A stretch of DNA of 64,000 nucleotides from Calendula officinalis (GCA_963853835.1 OY970820.1:43002907-43066906); one strand, 5' to 3'. Positions 35,106 through 47,272 are shown, numbered from the stretch's first letter. The notes: a model not told the origin generated them from the letters alone. Program-made: numbers and translations.

Positions 35106-35376
35106 ATTGAAGTCAACCCGGATGAGGATGTATCAATGAAAGACGCTAGCATGAGCTCTGTCAACCAAATTGTGCCTGGAGAGGAGGTTTCCATGAGAGA
35201 GGCAAGCTCCGGCAGCTCCGGTAGTGTCAACAATCCTACCGCCGGGCCCATGGATGTATCAATGGAGGAGGCGGGCAGTGTCAACCAGTCTCACAATGCA
35301 TCAATGGTTGATGCAATGAGCTCCTCGGCAACCCACTCCGACGAATGAAGAATGACGGTGGGTGAAATGGGGGGTG

Positions 35377-35600
35377 TGGGTGTTTTTTGTTGTGAGTTCA
35401 TGTTTTCTTTGTTCAAGTTTAAATGTTGATACTGTAATAGATTCTTTGTTTAATCGTTCAATCAATTAGCCATTACAAAGTGTGGGTGTTTTTTTGTTGT
35501 GAGTTAATGTTTTCTTTGTTCATGTTTAAATCTTGATACTATAATAGATTCTTTGTCTGATCGTTCAATCAATTAGCCATTACAAAGTGTTTAGTTGCCC
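35377..35600. repeat. tandem duplication of about 105 bp
   Basis: A unit containing GTGGGTGTTTTTTGTTGTGA through CAATTAGCCATTACAAAGTG occurs twice head to tail (about 35377-35480 and 35481-35590). It lies between the decayed repetitive gene and the TBCCD1 pseudogene. Confidence 0.75.
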
Positions 35601-35776
35601 CCAAATTCCAAGATCCAATTCCTCCAATTAATCAATCCACCATGACAGACTCATCGGAACAACCCTCAACACCGTCGTAATCACCGCCGGCGTACATCCA
35701 CCCACGACGCGAGCCTTTCGAGCATGGTTTAATTCTTTCACAAAAACTCATATTCACCGATGCTTCACAAACCTTA

Positions 35777-36378
35777 AGGGGGTGTTTGCCTCGACGTAAT
35801 CCTCCGTAATGTAATTGGAATCGGTTGTAATTGAATTCGGTTGTAATTGAATACGGTTCGTGTTTGGTTACCAAAATTTTGATTTGTAACTCAAATCAAT
35901 ACTTATGCATTTTTTTAAAAAACTTTTTTAAAATTTTATTATTATTTATTATTTATTATTATTATTATTATTATTTATTTTTAAAAATATTTAAAAAAAT
36001 TATCATTTTTTAGTTTTAAAAAAATTAGTTTTTTAATTTTTTGTTAATTTTTTTAATTTTTTTTAATTTTTTTTAATTTTTTTAATTTTTTTTTTAGTTT
36101 TAAAAAAAATATTTAATTTTTTAAATTTATTTTATTAAGTTTTTGTAAACGATTTTAAAATCTGAAGCATATAAAATATTCTAATTTGTTAGTTTATTAA
36201 AGGACCGTAGTTGAATTCATTGAGTGTTGGGACGAAATTCAATTACAACGAATATCGTAATTCGAAATTACGTCATAATTGAATTTCAAAAAAAAAAGTT
36301 TCTCCAAACGTGCTCCGTAATATAACTGAATTACAATTCCAGAAGATTACGGAGGACTACGTCAAAACAAACGGGGCC
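35777..36378. mobile_element. PIF/Harbinger-type MITE (602 bp)
   Basis: The left end is AGGGGGTGTTTGCCTCGACG. The right end, read in reverse, is GGCCCCGTTTGTTTTGACG. Both continue into TCCTCCGTAAT, giving about 32-bp inverted repeats. It is flanked by TTA (35774-35776 and 36379-36381), the usual Harbinger target triplet. The interior is extremely AT-rich, dominated by TTTTTAATTTT runs. Confidence 0.75.
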
Positions 36379-36933
36379 TTATTGTTGGTGACAACCATAA
36401 GCTGCATGTATCTTTTAATCTACATTTAATTAAAAAATTTATTCTTTTTGGAAAAAAAAACATTCATTCTCCTTTTTTTTGCTGCAGGTATCTTTTAATC
36501 TACATGTTATTACAAAATTTATTCTTTTTGAAAAAAAAAAACATTTATTCTCCTTTTGTTTGGACAGGTTGCACCGTATAATACATTTTACCCGCAATTA
36601 GAGGAACACATGACACAAGTTGGAATTGAGGTTACACCAAATAGATGGGATGAGCCCGTTGCATTGGGCCTGATTGACCCGCATGATTTTCTTTCTCATC
36701 CTGCTGGTGTTTCCTGATTGTTAAACTGAGTCAGCAGCCCACATTGACCCTGATCAGTTCACAAATTTCTTGGTATAAATCTACCAATTTCAACCTATTT
36801 ATATATATAAAAAAAGGTTTTATTTGTTCGATAAAGGGTCAAATGGGTAAAAGATTAGCAAAAAAGTAGCTAAAACTGAAGCGGGTCAAAATCATCTATT
36901 GATGATATAAATTGTTTTCTTTTATGTAAACTA

Positions 36934-37196
36934 CTCCCTCCGTCCCTAAATAAAGTTCCCATTTCACCTTCAAATTTTATCCCTAAATAAAGTTCCCATT
37001 TCTCAAACTTAAGGGACCCACTTAATATAATAATATTATTACTAATATTTTCACCACTAACTATCTCTTAAAACACTTTCTCTCTCAAATCAAACCTATA
37101 TTTTATTCAAAAGTAATACCAAATACCCCACCACTAACTATCTCCTAAAATATTGTGCCCAACACAAATGGGAACTTTATTTAGGGACGGAGGGAG
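36934..37196. mobile_element. Stowaway MITE, copy 1 (263 bp)
   Basis: The ends are CTCCCTCCGTCCCTAAATAA and its inverse, inside TA dinucleotides, as in Stowaway/Tc1-mariner MITEs. It sits in intron 6 of the TBCCD1 pseudogene and is absent from the same intron of the intact gene, so it arrived after the duplication. It is closely similar to the copy at 42666-42929. Confidence 0.9.
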
Positions 37197-37970
37197 TATA
37201 TTGTTATGGTAACTATATCCTTTAGTACGTCTATGATTGGGAATGTATGTGGAGGCCACCCTTCTATATGTTCAAAACTGGTGTTTTTTAAAAAACTTAA
37301 AGGCATTTTCGTCATTTGGCACGCTTCGTCAAAAGGGTATAACCAGCACTAAATACTAAATGGCCCGTTTGACCCGTTTAACCTAAATGATGTTGCTTAT
37401 TTCAGGGTATTGTTTGTTTTACAGATTCCTACCTGGTTAGAAGGTCAAGCATTTGGTACCACAAAAGATAACCTGTTTCCACTACCTGAAGTCTATTTGT
37501 CATCTCAACATAAAAACGTATGTTTCATGAATTATTATTTATTTTTTTGATAGTGTTATTAAGTTATATTCATGCAATTTATATCATTTTGGTAATGTAT
37601 GCATTTTCCTATATTCGATAGATAGGTAAGTTGCAAATTGCAATTAAGCTATAGAAATACCCAAATACTCTTGGTTTTGATTAGACCTGGCCAATGAGTT
37701 GTGTCGTATTCGTGTCGTGCCCAGACCTTAAACATGTTGGGACTCCTAAACCAAACCTTACGTATATAATAAACGGGTTCAAAATGTTGACCTAGACATA
37801 ACACGGTTAACTTCGTATACACGACCTGTGAAACATGTGATAGTGTTTTTAAGTTTTAATCCGTGAAAATTCGCATGATGTCCAACCATAAAGCATTAAA
37901 ATTTAAAGCTTTATGCTCCAAGTCATAAACTTCTATAATATTTACACATAATATATTTAAAAATATAAAA

Positions 37971-38082
<112 letters not shown>

Positions 38083-38944
38083 TAAACGGATGATTCAAGT
38101 TTAAAAAAATTGACACTAACCTCGTTTGACTTTCGTATCGTGTTGAGTTAACTTGTTTCCTTAAACATGTCAAAACCTCTAACTCAAACTCACTTATTTC
38201 ATGTCGAGTTGTTTCCTTAAACATGTCAAAATCTTTAACCCAAACTCACTTATTTTATGACGAGTTTTCATGTCCTGATTTTGCAAAAGTCTAATTTTGA
38301 TTCTTGTTAGAATGTTATGGAGCATGTTGATTGTTGAATACGATTTTTTTATTAATTGAATAAATGTTTTTTAACCTACGTTTAGACTCGCTTTACGGAT
38401 AACTCAAAGTACACCAGTGAACCGAGCTTTTAAAACATTGGAAGTACTAGACAAAACCCAAAACTAAATGTTAAAAGTTCTATACTTGAGCGAAACATAA
38501 GTGGTCTATTCTCCGATTACGTGCACTGGAGCGAGTTTTGGTCCCCTGCCCCTGTTGGGCATGTGTTAGAGCCTTGTTTTTTAGTAATTGTAATTTTGCA
38601 CATGTAAATCATATCCCTTTTTTAAAGCACGTTTGATTGTGATGTTACGTTTTTAATAAAGCTCACTTTTTGTCCTTTCATTTCACTCTCTCTCTCTGTC
38701 TCTCATGCTGTTTTATTTATCACAAAACATTAATTTGCCCTTCAAGTTAACTTTAATTACAATGCCACCCTAAAACACGCATATTTCTTCAATTTTAACC
38801 CAAAAGCCTACAATCCCAAAAGTACCCTAAGAAACAAATAACACCTTCTAATATAGAAAATCAGCAAAAAAGGAACAACCCTTCTAAGAAGCCTTGTTTC
38901 TTCTCCTACTTTTGTAAAAATCACATACAAAAAGTCAACCAAAT

Positions 38945-41900
38945 TTATTGCAACTTAATCCGGTCCAAACTATCCGAAACCATTCGCATCTTGGGTCGAA
39001 CCTCGGGGTCAAGCTCGGTGCAATTTAATGCAATATGAAACGCACCCACCACTTGTTTCTTCGCATGAACTTCTTGCAAAAGCACCGGGTCAATAATCTC
39101 GGTCAACGGTCTTTCCTCCCGAAACACCTTCCTCACAAAGCTCTCCAACCCTTTCCCATCATTATCAAGCCCGTTACCATCCGGCCGCCGGCCCGTTAAC
39201 ATCTCCAACAAAACAATCCCAAAAGAGTAGACATCACTCTTCGGGCTAACTTTGTGGCTTGAAATTCGGGCCTCGGGAGCCACGTAATACACGTTTGATG
39301 ACGATGAAGATGACGAGTTTTTCGAGCCCGTGATTGTTAGTTGGCTAGAGTTGCTTAGTTTTCGGGAAGTGGATTTTAAGATGGTTGATGATACTAGACG
39401 GTTGAGCCCGAACCCGGATATGAAAGGTTGCAAGTCGTTGTTGAGAAGGATTTTGGATGATTTTATGTTCCCGTGAACGTGTTTTCGCGGGCTGCATTCG
39501 TGGATGTGGGCTAGACCCCTTGCGGTTCCTTGAGAAATCTTTAATCTTGAGGCCCATGATAATGGTGGCAACGGGTTCGCGGGCCCGCCTATATCTGATA
39601 ATCAAATTTGAAAAACGGTTAGTGAAAACAAAAACATTTAGCATATGGCTTTCCATAATGGGATGATACAAAACAGTTTGTACACCTGAATAAGTACACA
39701 AACTATAATCCGAAGCACATATACATGACAGAGTACAAGTGCTACTGCATGGGGCACAACTAACTATACCATTACATTTTAAAAGTGTGTGGACAAGTGG
39801 GCCAAAATCCTACCCATCTTAGTTGTTGGGTCTCTTTCAAATAGATCATATGCTTCATAAATAGCAATAATTTACAAGATGTTAAAAAGGGGGCCCCTTT
39901 TATCTAGGAAGCCAACTACTACATGCTGCAATTTAAATTAGATATATTTTAGTAAGTCAAATTATTTCCTCCGATTTAAAATAAGTGATATACTTTTTAA
40001 ATTTGGGTGTATCAAAATAAGGGATACATTTTGAAAAGTTACTTTATTTGGTAAAAAGTAGTGGACCCCACACCCACTAACTACATATTTTAACAAAGTG
40101 AAATGACTCATATACCCTTACTTTTACTTTTAAACATCATTAACCCCGCTTTATTTAAAAATTGTGAGACCCATTTTCCACTAACTATCTAATTAATCTA
40201 ATTTAACCCCCATTATCAATGCCTTAAAAAAATATGAAACCAACAAGGTATCACTTATTTTAAATTGGAGGAAGTATGATTTATTTTACAAACTATCAAG
40301 ATGTAAAAAAAATGGACCATTATTCATTTTCTATATATGGATTTTAGACTAGCGGTATGTGAGTTACTTTATCAAATGAGAGGTTTTAGGTTAAATTCTT
40401 GTACAAGACATGTGTGAGTTGTCAGTTGCATATAAGCATGTGCACGGTCTAAGAACCGAACCGCTCAAAGCGAAAGTAACAGAGAAAATGGTTTTTGGCC
40501 AAACCGCTCGGAACCGAACCGGACCGAGAACCGGCTGGAAACTAATCGGACCGAAAATCAAGAAAGTTTCTTCGACTTTTTCCGGTTTTAGACCGTATCG
40601 ATAACATATTTCGTATGAAAATTAGAACAGAGAAACGAACTAATATAGCTCGATTCATTCTAGTCTGGTTCTACGTTCCACCGTTTCTCAATCCAGTTTG
40701 CAAATTGCTATTGCGTAGGTGTATTATTGTTGCTTGTTTTTTACCTTTACTATTTAAGGCCCTGTATACCAACTCAAACTTTAGCTTAAAAAAGAAACAC
40801 GTCCAAATTCTCCCATTATTACAAATTCCTATGTTGTTTTATTCTACAAAATTGTCTTTATGCTTATTAATTATTTATATATAGATTTAACAGTTTTTAT
40901 AATCATATCTACTAATTTAATCATAAACCAAAAACTTAAAATTAAGTTAGTTTAATTTGACTAAAAGCATTAGACTAAAAAATAAATAATTTATTGGATT
41001 ATAAATAGTGTACTTACCATGAAGCGCAGAGTACAAGCTCCCATTGCTAACAAAATCCGAAACCAAAAGCTTCTCGTCATTTGAATAATAATAAGCTCTT
41101 AATCTCACAATATTAGGATGTTGCACTCTCCCTATAATTTCCACCTCAGCCTCAAACTCCTTCAACCGCCACGCGCCGTCGCCCTCACTCAGCCGTCTCA
41201 CCGCCATCACCGCACCCACCGCCGCACCAGAACCCCGTCCGGCCACCACTTTATACACTATCCCACTTTTACTCTTCCCAACCACATAAGCAGAAGCCCT
41301 TAATAAATCCTCTAATTCCAAATTAAACCCTTCATCCATTACAACAAATTTACCATCTTGCCCTTCTTGATCATTAACAATTACATTCATTTGTTCTTTT
41401 TCAATTTCTTTTTCCCCCAATTTACTCCCGGCTGACCGCCATTTTTTCCGGTAGACCCACATTGAGAAAAACATTACCCCGATCACCACCATTACACCAG
41501 AGATTAAAGGAACCGTAACCGACCCGGATCCGGAATTAGTTTTACCCGATAACCCGGATGGAAACCCCAGGTCTTTAGGGGTATCTGGGTTTGACAAAAC
41601 TCTCGGGTTTTGAGCTTCCGGGTCGGAACATTGTGTTTCTAATGGAAACCCGCATAGAAATGGGTTTCCGGTGAATGCTGTTGGTCCTTGGTTAAGTAAC
41701 GAACCCACTAAAGGTATTTTTCCGGTGAGGTTATTATGCCGGAGGTCTAAACTAACCATTACCTGAAACAATCCGTACGACGCTGGAATTTCGCCGGAGA
41801 ACAGATTATAAGATAAATTTACCGTTCCGGAGAGGTTAGTGAGGTTGCTTAATGACTCCGGGAGAGACCCATTTAATAAATTGGAAGAAAGGTCAAAAAA

Positions 41901-42332
41901 TGTGAGATATTTAAGAGCTGTGATTTTTTCCGACAGAGGTCCGGCGAGTGAGTTGTGTGAAAGATCAATGGATAAAAGATTTGTAGCATTGAAGAGGCGA
42001 TCGGGGATAGGTTTGGAGAAGTTATTGTTAGAGAGAGAAAGATGCCGGAGAGAGTCGAGAGCTCCGAGCTCCGACGGGAGGTAGCCGGTGAGATTTTTAT
42101 TGGGTAGAAAAACACTGGTGACACGGTGGTCGGAGTTGCAGCTGACGCCGATCCAGTGACAGGGGTTTGAATCTGTCTCCGACCAGGAGGACAGTGTTTT
42201 AGTGGGGTCGCCGGTGACGGCGGCTTTGAGTGCTAGTAGTGAAAGCCCATCGGAATTTAACGAAAATGAAACGGAAATACAAAATGTCACAAAAAAGAAA
42301 ATTAATAAGGGAAAAAATGTAAAGGGATTCAT
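38945..42332 (-). CDS. LRR receptor-like pseudokinase, ZAR1-like (LRR-III type)
   Basis: Two exons (41018-42332 and 38945-39588) join in frame, Gly-439 being split, giving 652 residues. The order is signal peptide (1-24), LRR N-cap with DPTKTLSSWSETDSNPCHW (42-60), about five LRRs (70-215), a membrane helix (272-295) and a kinase-like domain (345-650). Segments such as GKFVVMDEGFNLELEDLLRA match Arabidopsis ZAR1 (At2g01210), which works in asymmetric zygote division. The kinase core is atypical: the ATP-binding Lys is replaced (AVRR), HRD is HGN (477-479) and DFG is GFG (497-499), while APEAR is kept. It probably signals as a scaffold. A Stowaway MITE lies in the intron and another about 330 bp upstream. 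A decayed partial paralogue lies at 28590-29650. Confidence 0.93.
39965..40274. mobile_element. Stowaway-like MITE in the kinase intron (310 bp)
   Basis: The left end is TTTCCTCCGATTTAAAATAA, and the right end is its inverse (TTATTTTAAATTGGAGGAAG), between TA dinucleotides. It is a different subfamily from the copies at 36934 and 42666. It occupies part of the single intron (39589-41017). Confidence 0.75.
40440..40610. repeat. AACCGAA-type low-complexity island in the kinase intron
   Basis: It has repeated GAACCGAACCG and CGGACCGA words with a partial inverse (TCCGGTTTTAGACCG). It resembles the islands at 1850-2045 and 16661-16966 but is less symmetric. Confidence 0.45.
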
Positions 42333-42665
42333 GTTGTTTGGTTTCAGTTTGTAAAGATTATGATCATTGAATCATGATGCAACGAGGGGTTACGATGAAT
42401 CGGAGGAAGATGATGATAGTGTGTGTGAATATTTGAATTTATGGGTGGATTAATCGAGGTTGGTAGTGGAGTAACATGATTTAAGAAGTTTTTTGAATTT
42501 TAATAGTTTTTTGGTGTTCTGATAAGGATAGTTGGGACTTGGGAGGATGTGTGGCTACAACACACTTAGACCCTCTATGTTTCTTATAATCCCATAATAC
42601 CCCCCTGAGCTATGCATAGTATCAAAATGATGTCCTCAAAAGTTTTAAGATGTACTTCCATCATA

Positions 42666-42929
42666 CTCCCTCCGTCCCTAAATAAAGTTCCCATTTTGCC
42701 TTCAAATTTTGTCCCTAAATAAAGTTCCCATTTCTCAAATATAAGGGGCCCACTTAATATAATAATATTATTACCAATACTTTCACCACTAACTATCTCT
42801 TAAAACACTTTCTCTCTCCAATCAAACCTTATATTTTAATCAAAAGTAATACCAAATACCCCACCACTAACTATCTCCTAAAATGTTGTGCCCAACACAA
42901 ATGGGAACTTTATTAAGGGGCGGAGGGAG
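42666..42929. mobile_element. Stowaway MITE, copy 2 (264 bp)
   Basis: It has the same ends and interior as the copy at 36934-37196 and is flanked by TA. It lies about 330 bp upstream of the ZAR1-like start codon, within the likely promoter region. Confidence 0.9.
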
Positions 42930-42931
42930 TA

Positions 42932-44489
42932 TTAAAATAAGTGTTACACTATCTATTTTTAACAGTTTTAAAAATAAGTATTAAATTATGATAATTTACC
43001 TTCTTTAGTAAAAAAAATAACTGACACCGGCTCACACGCATATCTCCTTTTAATTTGTTAAAATGACATTTTTACTATTATATTCTATTTACTTTTAAAC
43101 ATTATTAACATTTTTTTATTTAATAAATTGAGATTCATCCTTCATAACTATCTGATTTAATTTATTTTAACTCTTATTATAATATTTTATCTTAAAAATC
43201 ATAAAATGAATATTATATCACTTATCATGATATAAATGAAGTATATAATTAGCAATTTTTGTATCTTTTTGTAGTGTCGAATCCTATATGTATTCTTCTT
43301 AAGAAGGGGAAGATAAGATGTAGTATATAAGCTTGTGTGATAATAGAAGTTTAGAGAAATCATATGCGATATTGACTTATATGACTATATATTTGGGAAT
43401 TGGAATGCAGGTGTTTTTACATAATAAAAAGGTTCTGTAGACATGATAAATAACTGATATTTGACAATTTTACTCTTATATTGTATAAAAAAATGTTGAA
43501 ATGTAACGGCAATTTTTTTGTTGTTGTATACAAATCATGTTCTATTCAAAAATTTGGGAATTTTTTAAACATGATTTAGGTATGAACTTTAAGTTCGATT
43601 CTATAAGTCTAAATTAGCTTACAAGTTTAAATACAAAATTTTAAAGAGATTATAGCGATGTTAAAAAATGAAAGTTGGATAATTTATTAAAGTACGGTAC
43701 TTTTTGTATTTGCTCTACAAAATTATTTTCTTGCCACATCTTGTGAGTTTTTTTTTTCTTTCGAATTGTAACTAATTTGTTCCTAATAATAGAAAAAATA
43801 GAATATAAAAAATCTTTTTTGTCCTTCCAAATATCGTAAACCGATTATTATGACTTTGACTCCTTATAATTAGGTCTATAACATATTGAAGACTCATTTA
43901 CTCAATTTCTATTTAACACGATATCAATTTTTGTAAGACTTGTTACTTGAGGCTTATTATGTTATACTTATAAATTTATGCATCCAAAAACATAGCTTAT
44001 AAAATACGAGTACTTCAAAAAATATCTCTTTGAGAAAAATAAAATTAGTTATTGCCTTATTTGGTAAATTTGCAATAGATAGATATCAGAAGGGGTGTAA
44101 ATTGAAAACCATACATTGGATGTCTTCTTATGTAGGTGTGTTGACTGTTTTAAGTGATCCCGTCGTTAACGTTAAGATTAGAATCGGGACATATAAAAAA
44201 ACACGAGGTTTTCTGCTTCTTTTTTTGTCTACACGTTCCATTTTAATGGTTTTATATTACTTGATAGATCGTAATAGCAACAAATTAATTATTAATTATA
44301 GTTATTAGATTAATACAAAGAAAACTATCATTAGTATTTGTAAATACATGAATACATGAAGTCATCTAATTTGTTGTTGTAGACACTTATAGTCGTGCGA
44401 TTATATTACATGTTAATGACCAAAAACTAACTAAAGACAACTAAGTATTAAAGTAATTTAAAAACATAAATATAAATTAACTTGTTTTA
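42932..44489. other. intergenic, AT-rich
   Basis: Nothing convincing is seen. From about 42935 to 43255 there are weak inverted words (AAAATAAGTGTTACAC and ATATCACTTAT) that may be a decayed MITE. The rest has no gene-like frames. Confidence 0.4.
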
Positions 44490-44656
44490 GAAACCTTGGA
44501 GGTTTGCCTATCTCGGGTTCGAGTCTTGCTGAAAGTTTTTCCTCAGGTGTAAGGTTTATTCCCCCTAGGTGGAGGTTTCGAGAGAAGGCATACTGCCCTT
44601 TGTGGATGTCAATGGCGATGCTCGAATCACTAACTGGGCGTTAAAAAAAAAAGAAA
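44490..44656 (+). mobile_element. tRNA-derived SINE, 5' truncated
   Basis: It contains a B box (GGGTTCGAGTC, about 44514-44524) and the core shared with the SINE at 17711-17872 (GGTTTATTCCCC, GGCATACTGCCCTTTGTGGA). It ends in a poly-A tail (44643-44656). The A box is missing. Confidence 0.65.
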
Positions 44657-44812
44657 ACAAACAGGGTTTTGTTAACTTAGGGTTGTATTTAAAAATTTAT
44701 TATATTCATAAAAATTTGAATATTTATTAATAATTGGTTAATTTTTAAAATTTAATGGTTGACAATCGATTAATATACAAATTTTTGATATATTTTTCCT
44801 AATTTTTTAATG

Positions 44813-44950
44813 ACAACTAAAATAGACAACTAAAATAGACAACTATAGACAACTAATCCCTTAATAAATCCTCTAACATATTTATTTTTTGGATCAGTTT
44901 ACACTTAAAAGTAACTATAGACAACTAAAATAGACAACTAAAAGTAACTT
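44813..44950. repeat. short ATAGACAACTAAA repeats
   Basis: The word AATAGACAACTA and variants occur about six times in two clusters. This is a simple tandem repeat, not coding. Confidence 0.6.
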
Positions 44951-45003
44951 TCATGCTTCAACGTTTGGCTTTTTGCTCACCTCAATTGAGAGTGCGATAC
45001 TTA

Positions 45004-45288
45004 GACTGGGCGTAATGGGTGACCAACCCCATTTTGGTCACCGCTGCCACCTCTGCGCCACATCAGCCCGACCAAACACATAAAAAATCCTGACCAAACA
45101 CACGTAACCAGGCGACCAAATCATTCCCCTTTGAAAAAACCATCCCCTTTGAAAATTGATCGGTCGACTAGTCGACCGTTCAGCACGGTCGACACGTCGG
45201 GGTGGTGTAGGCGTAAGGGGGGGACGCGTCGAGTGAGGCTTGCCACGTCTGATCGACCATTCGGTCGACCACACTGTTACGGGTGGTC
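45004..45288. mobile_element. GC-rich Harbinger-like MITE (285 bp)
   Basis: The left end is GACTGGGCGTAATGG. The right end, read in reverse, is GACCACCCGTAACAG. TTA flanks both sides (45001-45003 and 45289-45291). It is markedly richer in G+C than its surroundings and contains facing GGTCGAC palindromes (about 45160-45265). The TTA target suggests PIF/Harbinger. Confidence 0.6.
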
Positions 45289-45579
45289 TTACATAAACAA
45301 ATGTTAGAGGCTGTTTGGTAAGTCATTCTAACCATACTAGGAGTATTTGATAAACCATCCTTTTCACATCTGAATTAAAATAAATAAAATATATTTTTCC
45401 TACTGATTGGACATAGTTTTTTATTTTTTTTTTAGCGCCAAATCTAATTTATTCATAAATCTACATCATTCAGATATCAATTATCCAGATTCTATCGAAT
45501 AATTATATTGTAAATGAAATCTTCAAAATGAAATTACACTTGTTCGTTCTTATTTTTTATGAATGGCAATGGGTGCACA

Positions 45580-46112
45580 CAGGGGCAGATTGGGGCATTA
45601 GCACACAGTGGCACCACTACTCAAAAAAATTTGAGTAACATAAAAATTTTACATTTTTTTTGATATTATGGTACTATTGTCAGATTAAAAAACTACTCAA
45701 CAATATAAAACAATATTAAAATATAAACCCATATAATAGCAATAGTCAAACACAAAACCTTACTCAAAACTTAAACCTTATTAAATAAACCTTTTCCTTC
45801 CCTCAGTTTGACACGCCATCTGACACAAAGCCCTTATGGAAGTTAAGTTTGAAGATGTAATGGATCGCTTTCAAATAAATGTCTACACGGAGATATCAAC
45901 TTTAGAATGCAAGATCATACACTTTTTTTATATATTTGATGCAATCGTATTTTTAGAACTTTTTTTTTTTTATATTTGATGCAATCGTATTTTTAGAACA
46001 TTTTTTATATATTTGATGCAGTCGTATTTTTAGACTTTTTTTTATCTTTCATATTGTATCCAGAATACTTTTTTTGTGCTACTACTATTGAAATGTTCTA
46101 GTAACGCCCCTG
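45580..46112. mobile_element. hAT-type MITE (533 bp)
   Basis: The left end is CAGGGGCAGAT, and the right end in reverse is CAGGGGCGTTAC. Flanking octamers GGTGCACA and AGTCCACA match at 6 of 8. Inside, at about 45925-46035, a 45-bp unit with TTTGATGCAATCGTATTTTT is repeated three times. Confidence 0.6.
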
Positions 46113-46658
46113 AGTCCACACCAAGATGATGATGTCTACTTTTGTTCTATGAAATACATTTATTTTTATTAAGGAATTCCAAGTGTGAACAAATTTATAT
46201 CTAAGTGTACTTTGAATGTTAGACTAGTTTGGTAGCTTCCCCATAGTATTTTTAAGCGGGTTTGGTCGTTCTGGCGATCAATGTGGGTCGCGAGTGGTAT
46301 ATAATGGAAACTTATACATTATGTATGATAAGTGGTATATGTATTAATAGAATCAATTTTAAAGTTTGATCGCGATTTTGTTCACCACTGCAGGGTTTGG
46401 TCGGGATCTGTCATGTGTTTGTTCACCCTCTTGGCCGTCGTTCGTCCCTTCTCCACCGACGCGTCCCCCCTGACGCCTCCCCTCTGCAACACGTGCCTTT
46501 AATGTGTTTGATCACCGCAACGATGAAGGTCACGGGTGTATGCTGATGTTGCTTGTACAGTATGTATAATAAGTGGTACATGTATTAATTTTAAGGTTTG
46601 TTCACCACGATTTGAGTTTGGTTGAGGTTTATCATGTGTTTGGTCTGAAAAGAACAAG
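46113..46658. other. intergenic, MITE-like words
   Basis: The stretch 46255-46640 has GTTTGGTCG, GTTCACC and GATCACC words and a GC-rich middle similar in style to the element at 45004-45288. Ends and target duplication were not found. Confidence 0.35.
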
Positions 46659-47188
46659 TGTTGAGATATAAATGATCTATTACTGATGCTGCAGTTGGTA
46701 CTAAAGAAGACTTAATACTGATACACAAGTTAGTACTGATGGGGAACGAATCAAATTGGCCAAAGGTGTGCGTTCATGAGCCCATGCTAAAGTTTCAATC
46801 AATTCCTGAACGATCTATTACTGATGGGTGCATATACTACTGATGATCGTATTTAGAACAGATCGTATCCGAGATTCTCGTTTAGTTAGTTTAGAATGTT
46901 TATCTTTTTGTAATTCGAATTGTAATCTAGTCCTACAATAACTAGGGTAAAGTTTTAGGCTTCAAGGACTATTATATATAGTTCCTTACGAATTGTAAAC
47001 GTACGTGTGTATTGATCGATTATTAATATACATTGAAGCTTTTTGTGATAACTGTGTTCTTATTGTTATTCATATAAATTACGGTTATTCATTGTTCTTA
47101 ATCAATCAATATAGTGTTAATTTGTTGTAACTTCTATTGTTGAGTAGAATTGTGATTCAATAACTTATTGAGTTATTTGATGCGGACA
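46659..47188 (+). mobile_element. Ty1/copia 5' LTR (outer element of the nest)
   Basis: A 530-bp segment starting TGTTGAGATATAAATG and ending GCGGACA is followed after two bases by TGATATCAGAGC (47191-47202), a near-match to the initiator-Met tRNA primer site. The gag start follows. The matching 3' LTR must lie beyond the right edge. The exact 5' limit is inferred from TG...CA borders. Confidence 0.6.
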
Positions 47189-47272
47189 AGTGATATCAGA
47201 GCGTTAAGGTTCTAGATCTACGAATTAAGAACATCAAAAAGTTTCATACTTTCGAAACTAAAATTGTTAATC

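Larger units (their letters stand above)
33570..35348 (+). pseudogene. repetitive DVSM-motif protein gene, decayed
   Basis: Plus-strand frames with the same unusual composition (Asn, Gln, Val, Glu, Gly) recur here. They include TINQNHAVGGEGEDENH at 33640, NENEIPNQEILVPKGAENE at 34535, a 38-residue unit with VTVQNQEVGGIPEVNHVSST, and a tail rich in DVSM-(K/R/E)-(D/E)-A (35120-35300) ending at TGA 35346. Frames switch where an 11-bp deletion hits the third repeat (about 34960). A hAT MITE splits the region at 34148-34397. Domain-free repeats suggest a disordered protein. No family is recognised. A related word (SDQDVLMTDAS) occurs in TBCCD1 exon 3, which may be chance. Confidence 0.45.
35642..37517 (+). 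pseudogene. TBCCD1 paralogue, disrupted
   Basis: Recognisable parts are the start of exon 1 (35642-35776; MTDSSEQPSTPS then an in-frame TAA at 35678-35680), the end of exon 5 (36379-36407), exon 6 (36568-36772, with a +1 insertion near 36712) and exon 7 (37425-37517). Exon 1 jumps to exon 5 exactly at a Harbinger-type MITE, so about 2 kb are gone. Part of intron 5 is duplicated (36408-36560). Exons 8 and 9 were deleted (jump near 37583). It lies in the same orientation and order as the intact gene, next to the kinase. Confidence 0.92.

Noticed and set aside
41118..42124. Extra frames over the ZAR1-like gene
   Set aside because: They overlap the validated exon in other frames and lack motifs.
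42943..43255. Possible third MITE next to the Stowaway copy
   Set aside because: The terminal words are weak and interrupted, with no TA-flanked perfect ends.
44030..44308. Plus-strand frame of 92 codons
   Set aside because: AT-rich, no motif, no conserved context.
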